A stretch of 64,000 nucleotides of DNA, taken from positions 11,491,210 to 11,555,209 of the forward strand of contig NC_059398.1 of assembly GCF_905220565.1 (NCBI RefSeq), written 5' to 3'. Numbering within the stretch: the stretch's first letter is position 1; every line of letters starts with the position of its first letter. This stretch comes from Melitaea cinxia (taxonomy: Eukaryota; Arthropoda; Insecta; Lepidoptera; Nymphalidae). Shown here one piece after another: positions 10,393 through 22,201 of the stretch. A program made the translations under genes and the position numbers. The notes below the pieces were generated by a model. It was not told where the DNA came from, searched no databases, and worked only from the letters and a program-made list of their open reading frames with translations.

Positions 10393-13019
10393 TAATATTA
10401 TATTTATACTAAAGACTCATCTAGCGATTTTATCTGCTAACATGCACATGTTGGTGGTTGTAACTTTATATTGACTAAGTACATATAATTCAAGGTTATT
10501 TTCTATAACATTGCCTTGAATTAGCTAGCAGAAAATATCTTTGTTGTAAGCATTGAATGAATATTGAATACATAATGCCTAATCATAAGAAGCAGTTTTG
10601 AAACTATTTCTTATGACAATCGATACATTTATTATAGCGCTCCGGACAGAGTTCGTTCTATCAAAAGTTAATAGCATTTTTTTTTGTATAAGTAAGGTTT
10701 TAACCTTCCATGGGTATTAAGGAACATACAAAAAATTTAAAAAAAGTATGTTAACTAACATTGTGACACGAGTATTTTATATATAAGATTTGTATATCAC
10801 GTGAATATTTATTTAAAATAATTAATTACTTACATCTATTAACCTATATTAGCTGTTATTATATGTATGGATATATATAAAAAAAAAATACATAATTAAC
10901 TGTTCATTTTTAAAGTTTACAATAAGTTATTATTATACGTTCAAAGAATTAATTGATTATAATGCAATTATTAATTCTCCTTCTCGTAGCCATGTTCGTA
11001 GTTCTCCTGTTTGGCTTTAAATGTAGGAGTATAAAGATGACAAACGCCGATAGCAATTAAATAAACGATACATCTTCACGTAAAGATTGAGATAACTATA
11101 AGCTATAACATTTCATAACAGAAAAAAATACGCTAATTTTTTAGATATTCCGAATTTCTTAACATAAGCGGTTTAAATTTCGAAACTGCTTCTAATTCTT
11201 TGCCAAAATTGAGAAATTATTAATCATGTTTAGTATGGGTTTTACTATGATTCAAAATTTAAATTCTACTTTTACTTTCCTGTACAAAGAAAAGAAAATA
11301 TTTTTTAAATATGGTAATCTAAGCCTACTTTACGAGTATATCCAAACATGACCGTTGGTGCAGCTTAGTACCCTGCAGTGCTTCCTTTAAAAAGTAATGT
11401 CTACCCTAAACTAGAAACCAATATGAAGTATGAAAATGGTTGTTTAAAACTTACTTTTAACGTCGGTGCATAAAATGGTGAGGCAGATCCATAGCAAAAC
11501 CTTGTCCCATTAGGAACTTGATGTTGGTGATTATCTGTCCATAGGCGATGTTAGTTAAGGTCAGAAGGTACTATTGGTGAAAGAAACAAAGCTCAAGGAT
11601 AAACGCTGAAAGTATAAATTAGTGAAAAAATAGTGTCAACTAACTGTATGAGGCGTGCATAAGTCTCAAAACTTCACAATTTTCATTAATAGAACTGAAA
11701 AATTAAGAACATAGGTAACAAACATGTGTTAAATAAAACGATTAGTTACAATTTTAAGTTATTACTTTTTACTTTTATATTTGCAAATATTTACTTACAA
11801 ACAAGTTTTTTAAAATATATATTTTTTATTTACATTTGTAATTTAGTCATATAAAGTGTGTAAAATTGTAATTAAGATTTTATCCAAGGAACAAATTAAT
11901 TTTACAAGTGAAGTAATTATAATGTAATATATAATTGTTTACATTAAATGATACCAAAAATTGTATATAATTTTTGTATAAATATTTTTAGTTAGCATAA
12001 TAGTTACAACTGTTAAAACCTTGTAGTGTTTGAAGGTTTTTAAGGTTTTGATTTTTTTTTTGTCTAAAGGGCTAATTGGCTGTACGTTTGGTTGATCGGT
12101 TGCTTAGAACCTACACTTATCTTTTTCAAAGATAATTTCACACTAATGAAACTACAGCGATTAAGGTCCTTTACTAACTTACGAGGTGTTCTGTATCGTA
12201 GAAATAAAGAAAAGCAGATATACATATGTACCTATTTATATAAGATAGAAAAGATTATGTACGGTTAGTCACTTTTAGTCTATTTTTTCTATGGTGCATT
12301 TTTTATATTACCAATCCCTCTTTAGTATCGATTTAAAAGTCGTAGGCGAATGGAATTACCCACAATTAATAATTCATAATGCAGTGGCCTACTGTCGATT
12401 CTTAAGTAGACAATTAATCAGAAGTAGTTGGAAACAGTTTTATTCGGTTTTATCAGATTCGTATTATATGTTGTTTATATTAAATAGAAAATAAACACAA
12501 TAACATAAAAATAAATACAACTAAGCATGTATAATTAGTATAGAAAATCTTGACAGTAAACACTCTTTTAGATGTGTTTTTGTTATTTGGTCACGTTAAT
12601 CAACAAGTAGGTTATCACGGCTAGCATCTGTTTAAACTGGACAAGATAAAATTTAGTGTACTGCGTTACTATTGGCAACATATTTTGGCTATGCCTAAGG
12701 GCTCGCGCGTAGGTACTTACGTATCCAATTTCGACACGCAGGGCTTTGTTAATAATAATGAAGATCTGTGTAGTTTCATCACAGTGCGCTCGTTGAATAA
12801 TAACGTCCGGTTGAATGAACCATTGCATCGTGTCCTTGTTTTCTGTGATTTTCCATGGCAAATAGCGGCGGCACGTGCGATGTCGCGGGAGGTTTATATC
12901 ATAAGTTCCAATAGTTCAAATTTTTAGATAGGCAATATCTTTTCTGGTGGTAATAACCGAGACAAGATATTTTTTTTAAAGTAAAGCTAAGTTCAATGGT
13001 TATAAAAAATAATTCAATA
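10393..13019. other. AT-rich intergenic DNA with a conserved-looking patch
   Basis: Mostly featureless and AT-rich. The patch 12,660-12,940 is richer in GC and has open frames on both strands (plus 80 codons, minus 92 codons). I recognise neither product and do not call a gene. Confidence 0.45.
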
Positions 13020-13235
13020 ATAATTGTGTTTGCTCGCAAACAAAAAAAAAAACCGGTTTCAATTATACCGACAAGTAATGCAACGTAAGAAGATTAAAAA
13101 AATCAACAAACGCACTAGTTGTCACTCGATTTTCGAGGGTTTCCCTCGATTTCTCTGGGATTCCATCATCAGATCCTGGTTTCCTTATCACCTTTGGGAT
13201 ATCTCTTTTCTAACAAAAAAAGAATCTTCTGTATA
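13020..13235 (+). repeat. GAAGTCGGTT-family dispersed repeat (partial)
   Basis: It begins with ATTGTGTTTGCTCGCAAAC and a degenerate AACCGGTTTCAATTA. It then carries the family words TTTCGAGGGTTTCCCTCGAT, CCATCATCAGATCCTGGTTT and GGGATATCTCTTTTCTAACA. The far GAAGTCGGTT end is absent. Confidence 0.65.
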
Positions 13236-14877
13236 TTAATATGTTTTTTCTTTATATCGAAGACAAATCTATTTATCTGGAATCTGGAGAATCTGGAACT
13301 TTGCGATTTATTATTACGGAGTGTACAGATAATACCCAACATCCAGCTGAATACGAGCTGTATTCAATAGATATCAAGAAAGGCTACCTCTACTACAAAT
13401 TTGAAAAACACAAATAATAATGGAAAAAAATTTATAAAAATTACTTGTTACAAGTGATAATTAATTTTTTTTTAAAGAGAATATGTCCTTTCGACTGTTA
13501 TGATGAAAATATATTTAATTTTGAAATACACATGCATTAGTTTACATGCATTTGGACTTATGTAATATTTCTTTGTATAAATCAATACTGAATCAAATTA
13601 AATTATGTTTGTTGATAGTAAGTATTGTTTGAAGGCATAGTGGTTTCGTGGAACCTCGTTGTTAAGCCGCTCTAGGTGGCATATTGAATGTATACTATAG
13701 GTGTTTTGGCTCATGTGATGAAAACTATGAGATCCTATAATACTTTGAATTAAGGGTGCTGCGTGTGATGTGTCTTACATTCTGGAATATTCTTAAATTA
13801 GGGCTATCTCAAGTTTAGGCCGGAGCGAGTTAAAAGGCGAAAAAAATAAAATAATCTAGAAAATTAAAAAGATGTATGTTCTTGCACTTAATCACTTCAA
13901 GTACATTTCCTAAAGAAAACTATTATTCTATCACAGATGATACCCGATATATAGCTTATTCATCGAATATATTTTAAGATAGCTTAAAAATACATATTAT
14001 AACGTAACCTTGTGCTCTTTAACTCCAAATACTATTTAGACGCAAATATATAATTATGATGATGTCAATAACCGGCTCTTTTTGGCAAGGCTATTTAGAT
14101 ATAGTATCTAAGATCAATTTATAGTATAGTTTTTTTTATTTTACTTATGTTTTAGTATATTTTATTGTTGAATGTGTGATTTGTCATGAATAAGAGAACT
14201 GTTAAAACATGTTATTACCTAAAATTTATATTATAGATATATAAAAAAGAGTTGACGTTCTTGCATAAATGTCTTAACGTTTTCTTAAAGGCGGGAATAG
14301 TTGAAAAATGAAGGGTGATGAAATATGAACCCGGGATCGTTTAAAGTCGTTTCACGTATTTTATTTTATAGGGTCTTACAGTAAATATTATAATTGTACT
14401 TTATATTCCACGAATATAAAGTAAAAATTGTCGTTCGTATTAATTTCAATGATAAATATAATACGTATCTGTGTTTTAAGATTTATGTTTTTAACGCGCT
14501 CGAAAAGAAAGATTGCTCCCATTTCGAATCTACTTATAATAATTCGACACAGCCTCGAGGCTGTTCCGTTGCTATGCTCTTTGTGGAGCAGTGGAGCGCT
14601 ATTCTGTTAGATTTTTAATACTGTTTGTTTTTTGCTGATGTCGTTTTCAAGTGTCAAGCCCTTATGTTGAAATCTCTTTGTTAACAAAATACTTTAATGC
14701 CGAAATTAATTTTTAAGCACAGAAAGTACAAGAAATTTATTAAATAAAACCAAAACTTACTTATTTCGTGAAATTAGGACCATGTACAAATTGTACATAA
14801 TGATTGCATTAATGATAACGAATAGAAATTTTATTGTGATTTGTTTTGTTGCATAAATCGAACCTATAAACTTCTTT
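13236..14877. other. AT-rich intergenic DNA, nothing recognised
   Basis: No supported gene or repeat. The overlapping short frames at 14,394-14,618 look like chance. Confidence 0.5.
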
Positions 14878-15173
14878 CCTCATGTAGGAGAAGGATCAGA
14901 GCTTAATCCACCAGGCTGCTCCAATGCGGGTTGGCGGATATACTACCTACAATGGGTAACGATCGCTATCAGGTGTACATGATAACAACCGGGACCGACG
15001 GCTTAACGTGCTCACCGAGGCACGGTGGGGACCCACAAGGACTGCACAAACACCCATACCACGGCAAACACTTGTATGGCCAATACAAATGTTTGTCATG
15101 TGCGGGGTTCGAACTCGCAACCGCCAGCGCAACAGCTATAAATCAGTGCTGTAACCGTTGAGCCAACACGTCG
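14878..15173 (-). mobile_element. tRNA-derived SINE, nearly complete
   Basis: Read on the minus strand it opens with a tRNA-like head: GTTGGCTCAACGGTTACAGC and box B GAGTTCGAACCCCGC near 15,108. The body follows (GTTTGCCGTGGTATGGGTG, CGGTCCCGGTTGTTATC, AGCGATCGTTACCCATTG, GGAGCAGCCTGGTGGATTA). It matches the copy at 25165 closely. The three short open frames over it are SINE-derived. Confidence 0.8.
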
Positions 15174-15398
15174 TCTTTTTATTTGTAAATTATTGGAACG
15201 AAGTTCCTTACGGCAGGCTTGACATTTGGATGGACGACCGAACGGAAAAAAATGTGATACTAAAACTGTAAGAAAAATATATAACGGAAGTGACGTAATA
15301 TCAGTCACACGAGTGTATTATTATGACGTTTATAAAACTAAAATATTACTAGTTAACTTTTTTAAAATTATTTATATAATTTTATACTGTCTACGAAC

Positions 15399-17035
15399 CT
15401 GCTATTAGTAGAAAGATGGTGCGAGGAGCATAACCTATCCATAAACCCGAACAAAACAGAATTAGTTATGTTCACGAACAAACGAGACTTGGGAAATTAC
15501 ACCCTACCTAAACTCCTTAACTCAACCCTGAATCTAACCTCAGAGGTAAAGTATTTAGGTGTAATACTAGATAATAAGCTAAGCTGGTTCAAACACATAG
15601 AAAATAAATTAAACAAAGTCAGCATCATCTTCTGGCAATGCCGCAGGATGATTGGCAAGAGTTGCGGACTTACACCCAAACTGACCCTATGGCTCTACAC
15701 TGCGGTCATTAGACCCATGATCAGCTATGGAGCTGTGGTGTGGTGGCGCAGAACACTCCTCACCACAACGCAATCCAAGCTACAAAGCTGGCAGAGGTTG
15801 GTGTGCATGGAAATCACGGGCAGCATGAGAACCACACCAACAATAGCAATGGAGGCCATGCTAAATATTCTGCCACTTCACCTATTTATCCAACAAGAAG
15901 CTGCAATTACTGCAGTAAGACTAAAGACTCACAAACTACTGTGTTCAACAGGCATACCACATATAAAGATTCTGGAAGACATAGCCAAAGACATTCCGTT
16001 CATGGAAGCAACAAATGACGGAATACAGATCAAATATATTTTTGATAAAAAATACAAAATACAGCTGGAAGAGGGAACTCAATTGGGCGAGACCTGAGTA
16101 TCTTCACGGATAGCTCTAAAACGAAAACAGGATCAGAAAGCGGTATCTTCTCCGAAGACCTAAATATTAATATATCACTACCCATTGGTACCTATAACAC
16201 AGTGTTTCAAGCAGAGTGCTTAGGTATACTTGAGGCAGCCAGAACAATCGGGAGGAGGAACATAAAGGATTCCCACATCCGTATATTATCGGACAGCATG
16301 TCAGTACTACAGGCACTGGATAGTAAACTCGACCACGTCAGGTATAATCTATGAATGCTATAACACCCTGATGCAGGTAGGTGAAAATAATGACATCACA
16401 CTGCAATGGACTAAAGGTCACAACAACACATGCGGTAACGACAGGGCAGATGAGCTAGCAAGAAGGGGGTCAAGTATGACGGCTATAGGGGCCGAGCCGA
16501 TTATGCCATTACCTTCTTGCTGGCTCAAAGGCCAAATTCGACAACGCATGAAATGCAAACATATCACACTATGGTCCGAAATTGAGGACTGTAGGCAAGC
16601 CAAGTTGGCGCTGCCAGAAATTGATGCCAAATTGGCAAGAATTCTAATAAATCTGGACAGACGCCAACTGAGACTAGTAACTGCGGCACTAATTGGACAC
16701 GGTCCGTATAACAAACACCTATTTAATATGGGCACTACTGACAGTCCCCTGTGCAGAGCTTGCATGGGAACAGAAGAAACGGCTACGCATATACTTCTTT
16801 ACTGTCCAGGTGTAGCGGGTTACCGGGCACAACACGTTGGCACCCTGAAGACACTTCCGGAGATCTTCAAGAAGCCAAAAAAGCTTCTTAAGTTTCTGGA
16901 GGAGCTTGGGTAGCAAGAGTGAATCGAATCACTCCCACACACGCAAAATAGGCGCAAAGTCGTCGATTTGCGGAAACCAGCCCGTGTTAACTATAACATA
17001 CCATACCATACTGTCGACGAAAATAAATAATGACA
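15399..17035 (+). pseudogene. 5'-truncated non-LTR retrotransposon (RT end, RNase H, zinc knuckle)
   Basis: The frame from 15,399 reads LLLVERWCEEHNLSINPNKT then VKYLGVILDNKLSW, the end of a LINE reverse transcriptase. Near 16,085-16,095 it shifts to DLSIFTDSSKTKTGSESGIF with AECLGILEA and ILSDSMSVLQAL, and near 16,340 it shifts again to ITLQWTKGHNNTCGNDRADE, giving a complete RNase H domain. It closes with a CCHC-type knuckle (LCRACMGTEETATHILLYCP) and stops at 16,913. An AATAAATAATG end lies near 17,030. RNase H after RT fits the I/Jockey superfamily. Two frameshifts and the missing 5' part show it is dead, yet most of the protein is intact, so it is fairly young. Confidence 0.85.
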
Positions 17036-17066
17036 CATGTTTTTTTATTTCACTTAACAGTTTGAG

Positions 17067-17093
17067 TTATTATTATTATTATTATTTTGTTTG
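17067..17093. repeat. (TTA)n microsatellite
   Basis: A run of TTA/ATT triplets just after the LINE. A second run (about 17,307-17,327) follows a LINE-tail-like segment containing GGAACTTCGTTCC and GTGTCCCATGACACC, so both may be retrotransposon tails. Confidence 0.6.
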
Positions 17094-17327
17094 ATTTATT
17101 TTATTTTAAGGTATTTGTTATTTTCTAAAATACTTAATTTCCTAAATACTTTTATGTACTTAATTAAAAACCAATCAACAAAATTAAAAGAAAATCAAGA
17201 ACTAAAAAATATATATAAACTTCAACATTTTTTTTTTCAAATTGTGTTGCTTCTATACTATCTGAAGGAACTTCGTTCCTAACTGGTGTCCCATGACACC
17301 ACATTTTTATTATTATTATTATTATTA

Positions 17328-17995
17328 CTAGCTGTGCCCGTGACTTAATCCGCGTAGAATTTAACAAAAAAAGTGATTGTTCAGTTTGTAGAGTTATAAA
17401 ATAAATAAATTTCTAAAATAAAAGTAGCCTTAGTTTTTCCTTACTACATCAACTATCTGCCAGTGAAAGTCCCGTCAAAATCGGTCCAGCCATTTCAGAG
17501 ATTACCCGGAACAAACAGACAGACAGAAAGACAAAAAGTGTAAAAGTTATATGTACCGTATGTTTTGCTATATGTACCGTATATACATACATATTGCCTA
17601 CTCGCTATTTTGCCTACTTGTACCTTCGGCAACATACTTTATTTATTAATCCTGTTTTTTTTTTTTTTATTAAATACTATTTACATATACTTTGTTAATG
17701 CTATATATGTTACTATATCTAGTTGTTAAATGTAAATCTAACGTCCTGTGCTGGCAGCATTTGTAAAGGTGCGGGCTGAAAAGCAGCTATGAGCTGAGCC
17801 TACGACCTTTTCACCAGCATTTTTTTTTTATAAAATCTCTGTAAATTAGACTAAGAAATCTTTTGTTTTTTATGCTTTGTGAATAAACGTCTTTATTATT
17901 ATTATTATTATCATTATTATTATTATATGCAATTAGTTAAAAGCGGTTATCTTAATATTACAAACATACACTCCAATTTTATTTATTTGTATAGA
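17328..17995 (-). mobile_element. Helitron-like element interrupted by a LINE tail
   Basis: On the minus strand it begins TCTATACAAATAAATAAAAT (right end, 17,995) and ends in GGGCACAGCTAG (left end, CTAG at 17,328-17,331), with host A/T around it. The part 17,330-17,580 and the part 17,925-17,995 correspond to the uninterrupted copy at 32,246-32,564. The piece between them is foreign. Confidence 0.7.
17585..17925 (+). mobile_element. 3' end of a non-LTR retrotransposon with ATT tail
   Basis: About 340 bp, containing GTGCTGGCAGCATTTGTAAA and a final GTGAATAAACGTC followed by (TTA)n at 17,893-17,932. It lies inside the Helitron, between sequences that are contiguous in the 32,246 copy. It is therefore a later, strongly 5'-truncated insertion. 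Confidence 0.6.
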
Positions 17996-18234
17996 TACCA
18001 GTACTTGCATACGTGGTTATAGTTAACAAAATGCATACGTACGTCCTCACATCAGTTCATAGTAACAATAGCTACTTGCTCACTACCTGACCTAATCGCA
18101 TCGCCCATTCAATATCCGTTCAAGAAACTGACCACACATACTGAATATGAAATGCACGCAGTTTAATGTGTCGCTTTTTGTCAGAAGTAAGCATTTTCGA
18201 GTTCGGTCGTTGACCCTAAAATTGCGTAGGCTTG

Positions 18235-18310
18235 CTACTTTCTCTTGAGGTTGGGGCGAGGCGGGGTGCGGGAAGTGGGACGAGAAGGGGGTCCTGCCAA
18301 AATAAGTACG
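18235..18310. promoter_or_regulatory. G-rich island
   Basis: A short G-rich block (GGGGCGAGGCGGGGTGCGGG) in unique sequence about 250 bp before the EcRE-like palindrome at 18,540. No coding frame is recognised. Confidence 0.25.
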
Positions 18311-18539
18311 TGAAAGGCGTAGTAGTTCCTTTGGTCAGGTAGGCATATAACTATTGTCAGTTGTAAGTGTCGTTGAGTATATATTGCAACTTCGTATTCA
18401 AACAAATTTACGAGCCTTGAACATTGTATTAAGTGATACAAAAACATTTCAGTGTATCAGAGGTCTTAATCTATTTTATAGTAGTTTAGCGGAATTTTGG
18501 CACCAGCACCCACAAAAGAGTTTCTTTATTAGTAGCATC

Positions 18540-18554
18540 GAGGTCAGTGAACTC
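18540..18554. promoter_or_regulatory. Ecdysone response element candidate (IR-1)
   Basis: GAGGTCAGTGAACTC matches the EcR/USP consensus RGGTCANTGAMCY at every position (18,541-18,553). The symmetry extends, with one bulge, to GCATC...GATGC (18,535-18,560). It lies in non-repeat sequence. Binding is inferred, not shown. Confidence 0.45.
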
Positions 18555-18924
18555 TGATGCTTGAAAGAACAATCACAAATAAACAGACATTTTTGGTAGC
18601 TCGAGTCCAGGGATTGCCGATTACGCGCGTTTTTAAAGAGTTGTATAAGCACTTTGACACTTTCTACGGCTTAAAATCAGAATAAGCAAAGAAGTGAGTG
18701 GAGAAATTGTCATCGTACAACGGTACAATCCACTAAAAAGGAAACAATAAAACAAGAACAGATAATGTGAAATAACAATTATCTACTTTTTTTCTTTCGT
18801 TTCTGCAAATAATAATTAAAGAGCGAATGATATAATTACAAACCTCTTTATTGCCATTACTGTGAGATAAAAAAAATTCAATAAATAAATTATACGTTTT
18901 AATGTTACAAACTTCAATAATAAG

Positions 18925-19255
18925 GTAAAGTAATGAAAATACGCATTATCAAAGATTACTCCAAAAGTTGTAATCAGATCTCGATGAAATTTAAATGTGA
19001 CCACATGATAAACATCGGCTTTCGATTAAATTAAAAATCATTAAAATCGGTACACCCAGTAAAAAGTTATGCAGATTTTCGAGAGTTTCCCTTTTCCTTA
19101 TCATGGTACCACACCGCGGATATCTTCCTTCCAACAAAAAAAGAATTATCAAAATCGGTTCATAAACGACGAAGTTATCCCCGAACATACATATATATAT
19201 ATACACGGTCGAAATAATTAACCTCCTCCCTTTTTTGAAGTCGGTTACAAATAAA
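18925..19255 (+). repeat. GAAGTCGGTT-family dispersed repeat
   Basis: It runs from ACGCATTATCAAAGATTACT through GGTACACCCAGTAAAAAGTT and TCAAAATCGGTTCATAAACG to GAAGTCGGTTACAAA. A (TA)n run at about 19,190-19,202 lies before the end. It lacks the AACCGACTTC left end. Confidence 0.7.
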
Positions 19256-19909
19256 AGACAGATTTTATTTGATTATACGTGGGTATGTTATAATTATGTA
19301 ATCATGCCCCCCATGCTTAAATACACACATAGTCTAAAAATGACTTAAAATCCATTTGTATCCTATGTTTGATCTGATCAGTTGGATGTATGGGTCTCAC
19401 GTTACATTCACTCGTTGCGCTGCAGCATGGGTTACGAAAAGCATACACCGGCGCCACGGGAATACCAATTGGGCTGAATTGGGCGGCTTACAAAGGTCGA
19501 AGGCAAAATAATTTATAAAAAAATTGCGAAACATCCACATAAAAAGAGTTGGCACATTGGACGTGCTTACGGCACTACGTTCTCTCTTTTGAAGGTTATA
19601 TGGCAGAGCTGTGCGTGTATGTACCGTTAAAATAAAACTGTCATAATTTGGAAGACCTAGTTTATTAAAACTATGTAACTGTATCTAAAAGTTGATCAGT
19701 TACAGTCCCACTTGTTTGTTAGTGCGAAACTTGAAATAGACGCCTAGTGATTTTCAAATAAATCTGTATACTATTTTAGCTATTCGATGTGAACACAATA
19801 TGTTTAACAATTTCTTTTAAATGTATTAACTTAAAACCATAAACGCTAAAATTAGTATAGAATATAAAAAAATCGATTATCAGTAAGTTCTACGCGACGT
19901 AGTCACATC
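19256..19909. other. AT-rich intergenic DNA, nothing recognised
   Basis: No gene or known repeat supported. Confidence 0.5.
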
Positions 19910-20130
19910 GTCTACGCATCAAAGTCAGGGGGTACGGCGCAAGAGTAAGCGGCAGCGGCCGCGCCGCAGCGTACTACGCAGGAGAGGCACGCGACGGCCC
20001 AGGCGTGCGGTTGCTCGGGGTCGAGCGTTGTATTTCTAGAGCATTGAACCTCTACAACCTTGTGCGTTGAGCCTGGCCGCTCTCCGTGTGTTGACGCAAC
20101 CGTTTCAGCCCCTTCCTCTCTCCAAAGAAT
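19910..20130. promoter_or_regulatory. GC-rich island
   Basis: About 220 bp, GC- and CpG-rich, holding a NotI-like GCGGCCGC. A minus-strand frame of 73 codons is open (Ala/Cys-rich) but resembles nothing known to me. It could be a first exon or promoter on either strand; I favour regulatory DNA. Confidence 0.35.
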
Positions 20131-20404
20131 CATATAATTGCTCCTTTAGGGCAGATATATTCTTAAGCTGCCACAATGATTTTGATACGAACTAATCGAT
20201 TCATGAAAGGTTGAACTTAATTGTAAACGATAAGATGAGACAATATACAATGTTTATTGTATTTGATTTATAGAGATCTCAGTCTGTTGGAATTAATATA
20301 AAATTACTAATGTCGTATACTCTGCCGTTACCGATAGCATAAATTTAGCAATCTACATTGTTTTAGTAGTTTGTATGTTCCAACGTAATGTGATAAATGG
20401 TTTT

Positions 20405-20625
20405 AGAATAGTCCAAGTGTTAACAAGGCGTCCGATTTGCGTACGCAAATAGTCCGCGAGAAGTGCGAAACAGTGGCGGGGCTACAATTGGCGCCTGCCT
20501 GAGAGCGTTGCGAGGCGACGCTTACGTAAAGTGCTGACATAACCGAGTCGACGACCGCTCTTGCGCAACTATCGTCAAACCCGCAACCCCACGCACCACA
20601 CCTCATCTTCTTCCCCACCACCGAT
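20405..20625. promoter_or_regulatory. GC-rich island with a 16-bp palindrome
   Basis: A second GC-rich block 270 bp after the previous one. It holds the perfect palindrome ATTTGCGTACGCAAAT (20,435-20,450). The minus-strand open frame (72 codons) has no recognisable homology. Confidence 0.35.
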
Positions 20626-21082
20626 GAAAATTACCTAATTGTACCAAAAATGCAGCTAAAGGACACTAGTTAAGCGCTCATGTTACGAAACCGGCAATCT
20701 TTAGAGCAACAGCTTCCGCTAAGGACAGAGCTTAAACATCTAGCATGAATTCATTTCGATCAATATAATAATACCCTATGTAATTTAAATTACTGTATAT
20801 ATTTTTCTTATACTACTTTTATTAAAAGTTGCCTGGAAGAGATCGCTATAAGCAATAAGGCCGCCTTTGCATACATTATTTGTTTTTGTATCTAATCGTT
20901 CTATATCTATATGTATCTTCTTTTTTGTGTGTGCAATAAAGTTTAATAAATAAGTAAAATACTGTGCTAATGAGATATGTTTTTACTGAAACCTCCTTTA
21001 AAAAGTTTCTAACATACCTATGACGATATTTTGAGTTATAATGTTAACATACTGATTTGGTAACAAAATGTTTATTGTTATA

Positions 21083-21398
21083 CTAGCTGACTCAGCAAAC
21101 GTTGTCTTTCCGCTAAACGCTATTTAAAAATAGGGGTTGGTGGTAGAAGGGTGAAAATTTAGTTTTGTATATATTTTTCAACGCCAAATCATAATAAAAT
21201 AAAAAAATAAATAATTTATTTAAAAAATTTTAAAAAATTGAGGGGTGGACTACCCTTAACATTTAGGGGGATGAAAAATAGATTTTGTTCGATTCTCAGA
21301 CCTACCCAATATGCACACAAAATTTCATAAGAATCGATGAAGCCGTTACGGAGTAGTTTAACTACAAACACCGCGTCACGAGAATTTTATTTATTAGA
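21083..21398 (-). mobile_element. Helitron-like short element, GTCAGCTAG family
   Basis: CTAG at 21,083-21,086 (after host A) is the 3' end, and TC at 21,397-21,398 (RC of GA, before T) is the 5' end. The interior carries the family words AGACCTACCCAATATGCACA and CGTTACGGAGTAGTTTAACT. It is longer than its sisters by an AT-rich insert at 21,185-21,240. Confidence 0.7.
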
Positions 21399-21539
21399 TG
21401 TATGTATAATGTGATTACAAATTCGTAAATCCTAAGCGAGCTGCCGGAATTACAAATTGGTATCCGTCTCCGACGGAATTGTGAGTGCATACGCGAGTGA
21501 CGTATAGGTATGGTACAGTTATCCTTAGTGAACGAAAGT

Positions 21540-21720
21540 GAAAACTAAATGTGGGCTTGGTCATCGACCCCGGGTGGGTCATCGACCGCGCTGAACTGCA
21601 AAGGCCGTTTGTGAGTGCGGAGGCCGTGTACGCGACATTTAGCTCCGTGCTGCTGGACGCATCCGCTAGCCTATTCAGCCCGCGTCTGCGACCGTGCTGT
21701 TATTGCACACAGCGAGCTAT
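21540..21720. promoter_or_regulatory. GC-rich island with duplicated GGTCATCGACC
   Basis: Two exact copies of GGTCATCGACC (21,559-21,569 and 21,577-21,587) lie 18 bp apart, at the head of a GC-rich patch. Each is a degenerate IR-1 nuclear-receptor palindrome (GGTCA-T-CGACC). An open frame of 110 codons begins here but runs into AT-rich DNA and looks random. Confidence 0.35.
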
Positions 21721-22043
21721 TAAATAATTTTGCTATCAACATTATTATTAAAAGCGAAATTGTATTGACCTTCAACAAATTAATCTCGTATCGAAATATC
21801 TACGAGTATATCAAAATAATCCTGACGGACGACGACACAGAAAAACTGTTTCACACACAGGTGTTAGTTAATGTCGTAATAAACTGCATTTATCTTTTTA
21901 AACTATTTAAATTGAATTTTAATTTGTCTTTTGAAATTATGTATTAATATACTTTCTAGTGCCTAATATATTTATGAAAAAATAAAAATAAGAAAAAAAA
22001 GTAAAAATAAGAAATATATTAAGAACTTAAGAACCGAAAAAAT

Positions 22044-22198
22044 GAAATTTAAAATTAAAAATCATCAAAATCGGTACACCCAGTAAAAAGTTATGCGTAT
22101 TTTCGAGGGTTTCCTTCGATTTCTCTGGGATCCCATCATCAGATCCTGGTTTCCTTGTCATGTTACCACACTTAGGATATCTCCTTTCCAACAAAAAA
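22044..22198 (+). repeat. GAAGTCGGTT-family repeat, left part
   Basis: It carries ATCATCAAAATCGGTACACC, GAGGGTTTCCTTCGATTTCT and CTCCTTTCCAACAAAAAAAT. It breaks off where the next repeat enters and resumes at 22,588-22,643 with TTATCAAAATCGGTTCATAA. Confidence 0.7.
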
Positions 22199-22201
22199 AT
22201 T

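Noticed and set aside
15108..15173. tRNA gene candidate on the minus strand
   Set aside because: Box A and box B are present, but it is the head of a SINE with a 3' body and further copies. It does not fold as a full tRNA.
20435..20450. 16-bp perfect palindrome ATTTGCGTACGCAAAT as a binding site
   Set aside because: No known factor fits well, and palindromes of this size occur about once per 64 kb. Recorded only within the island.
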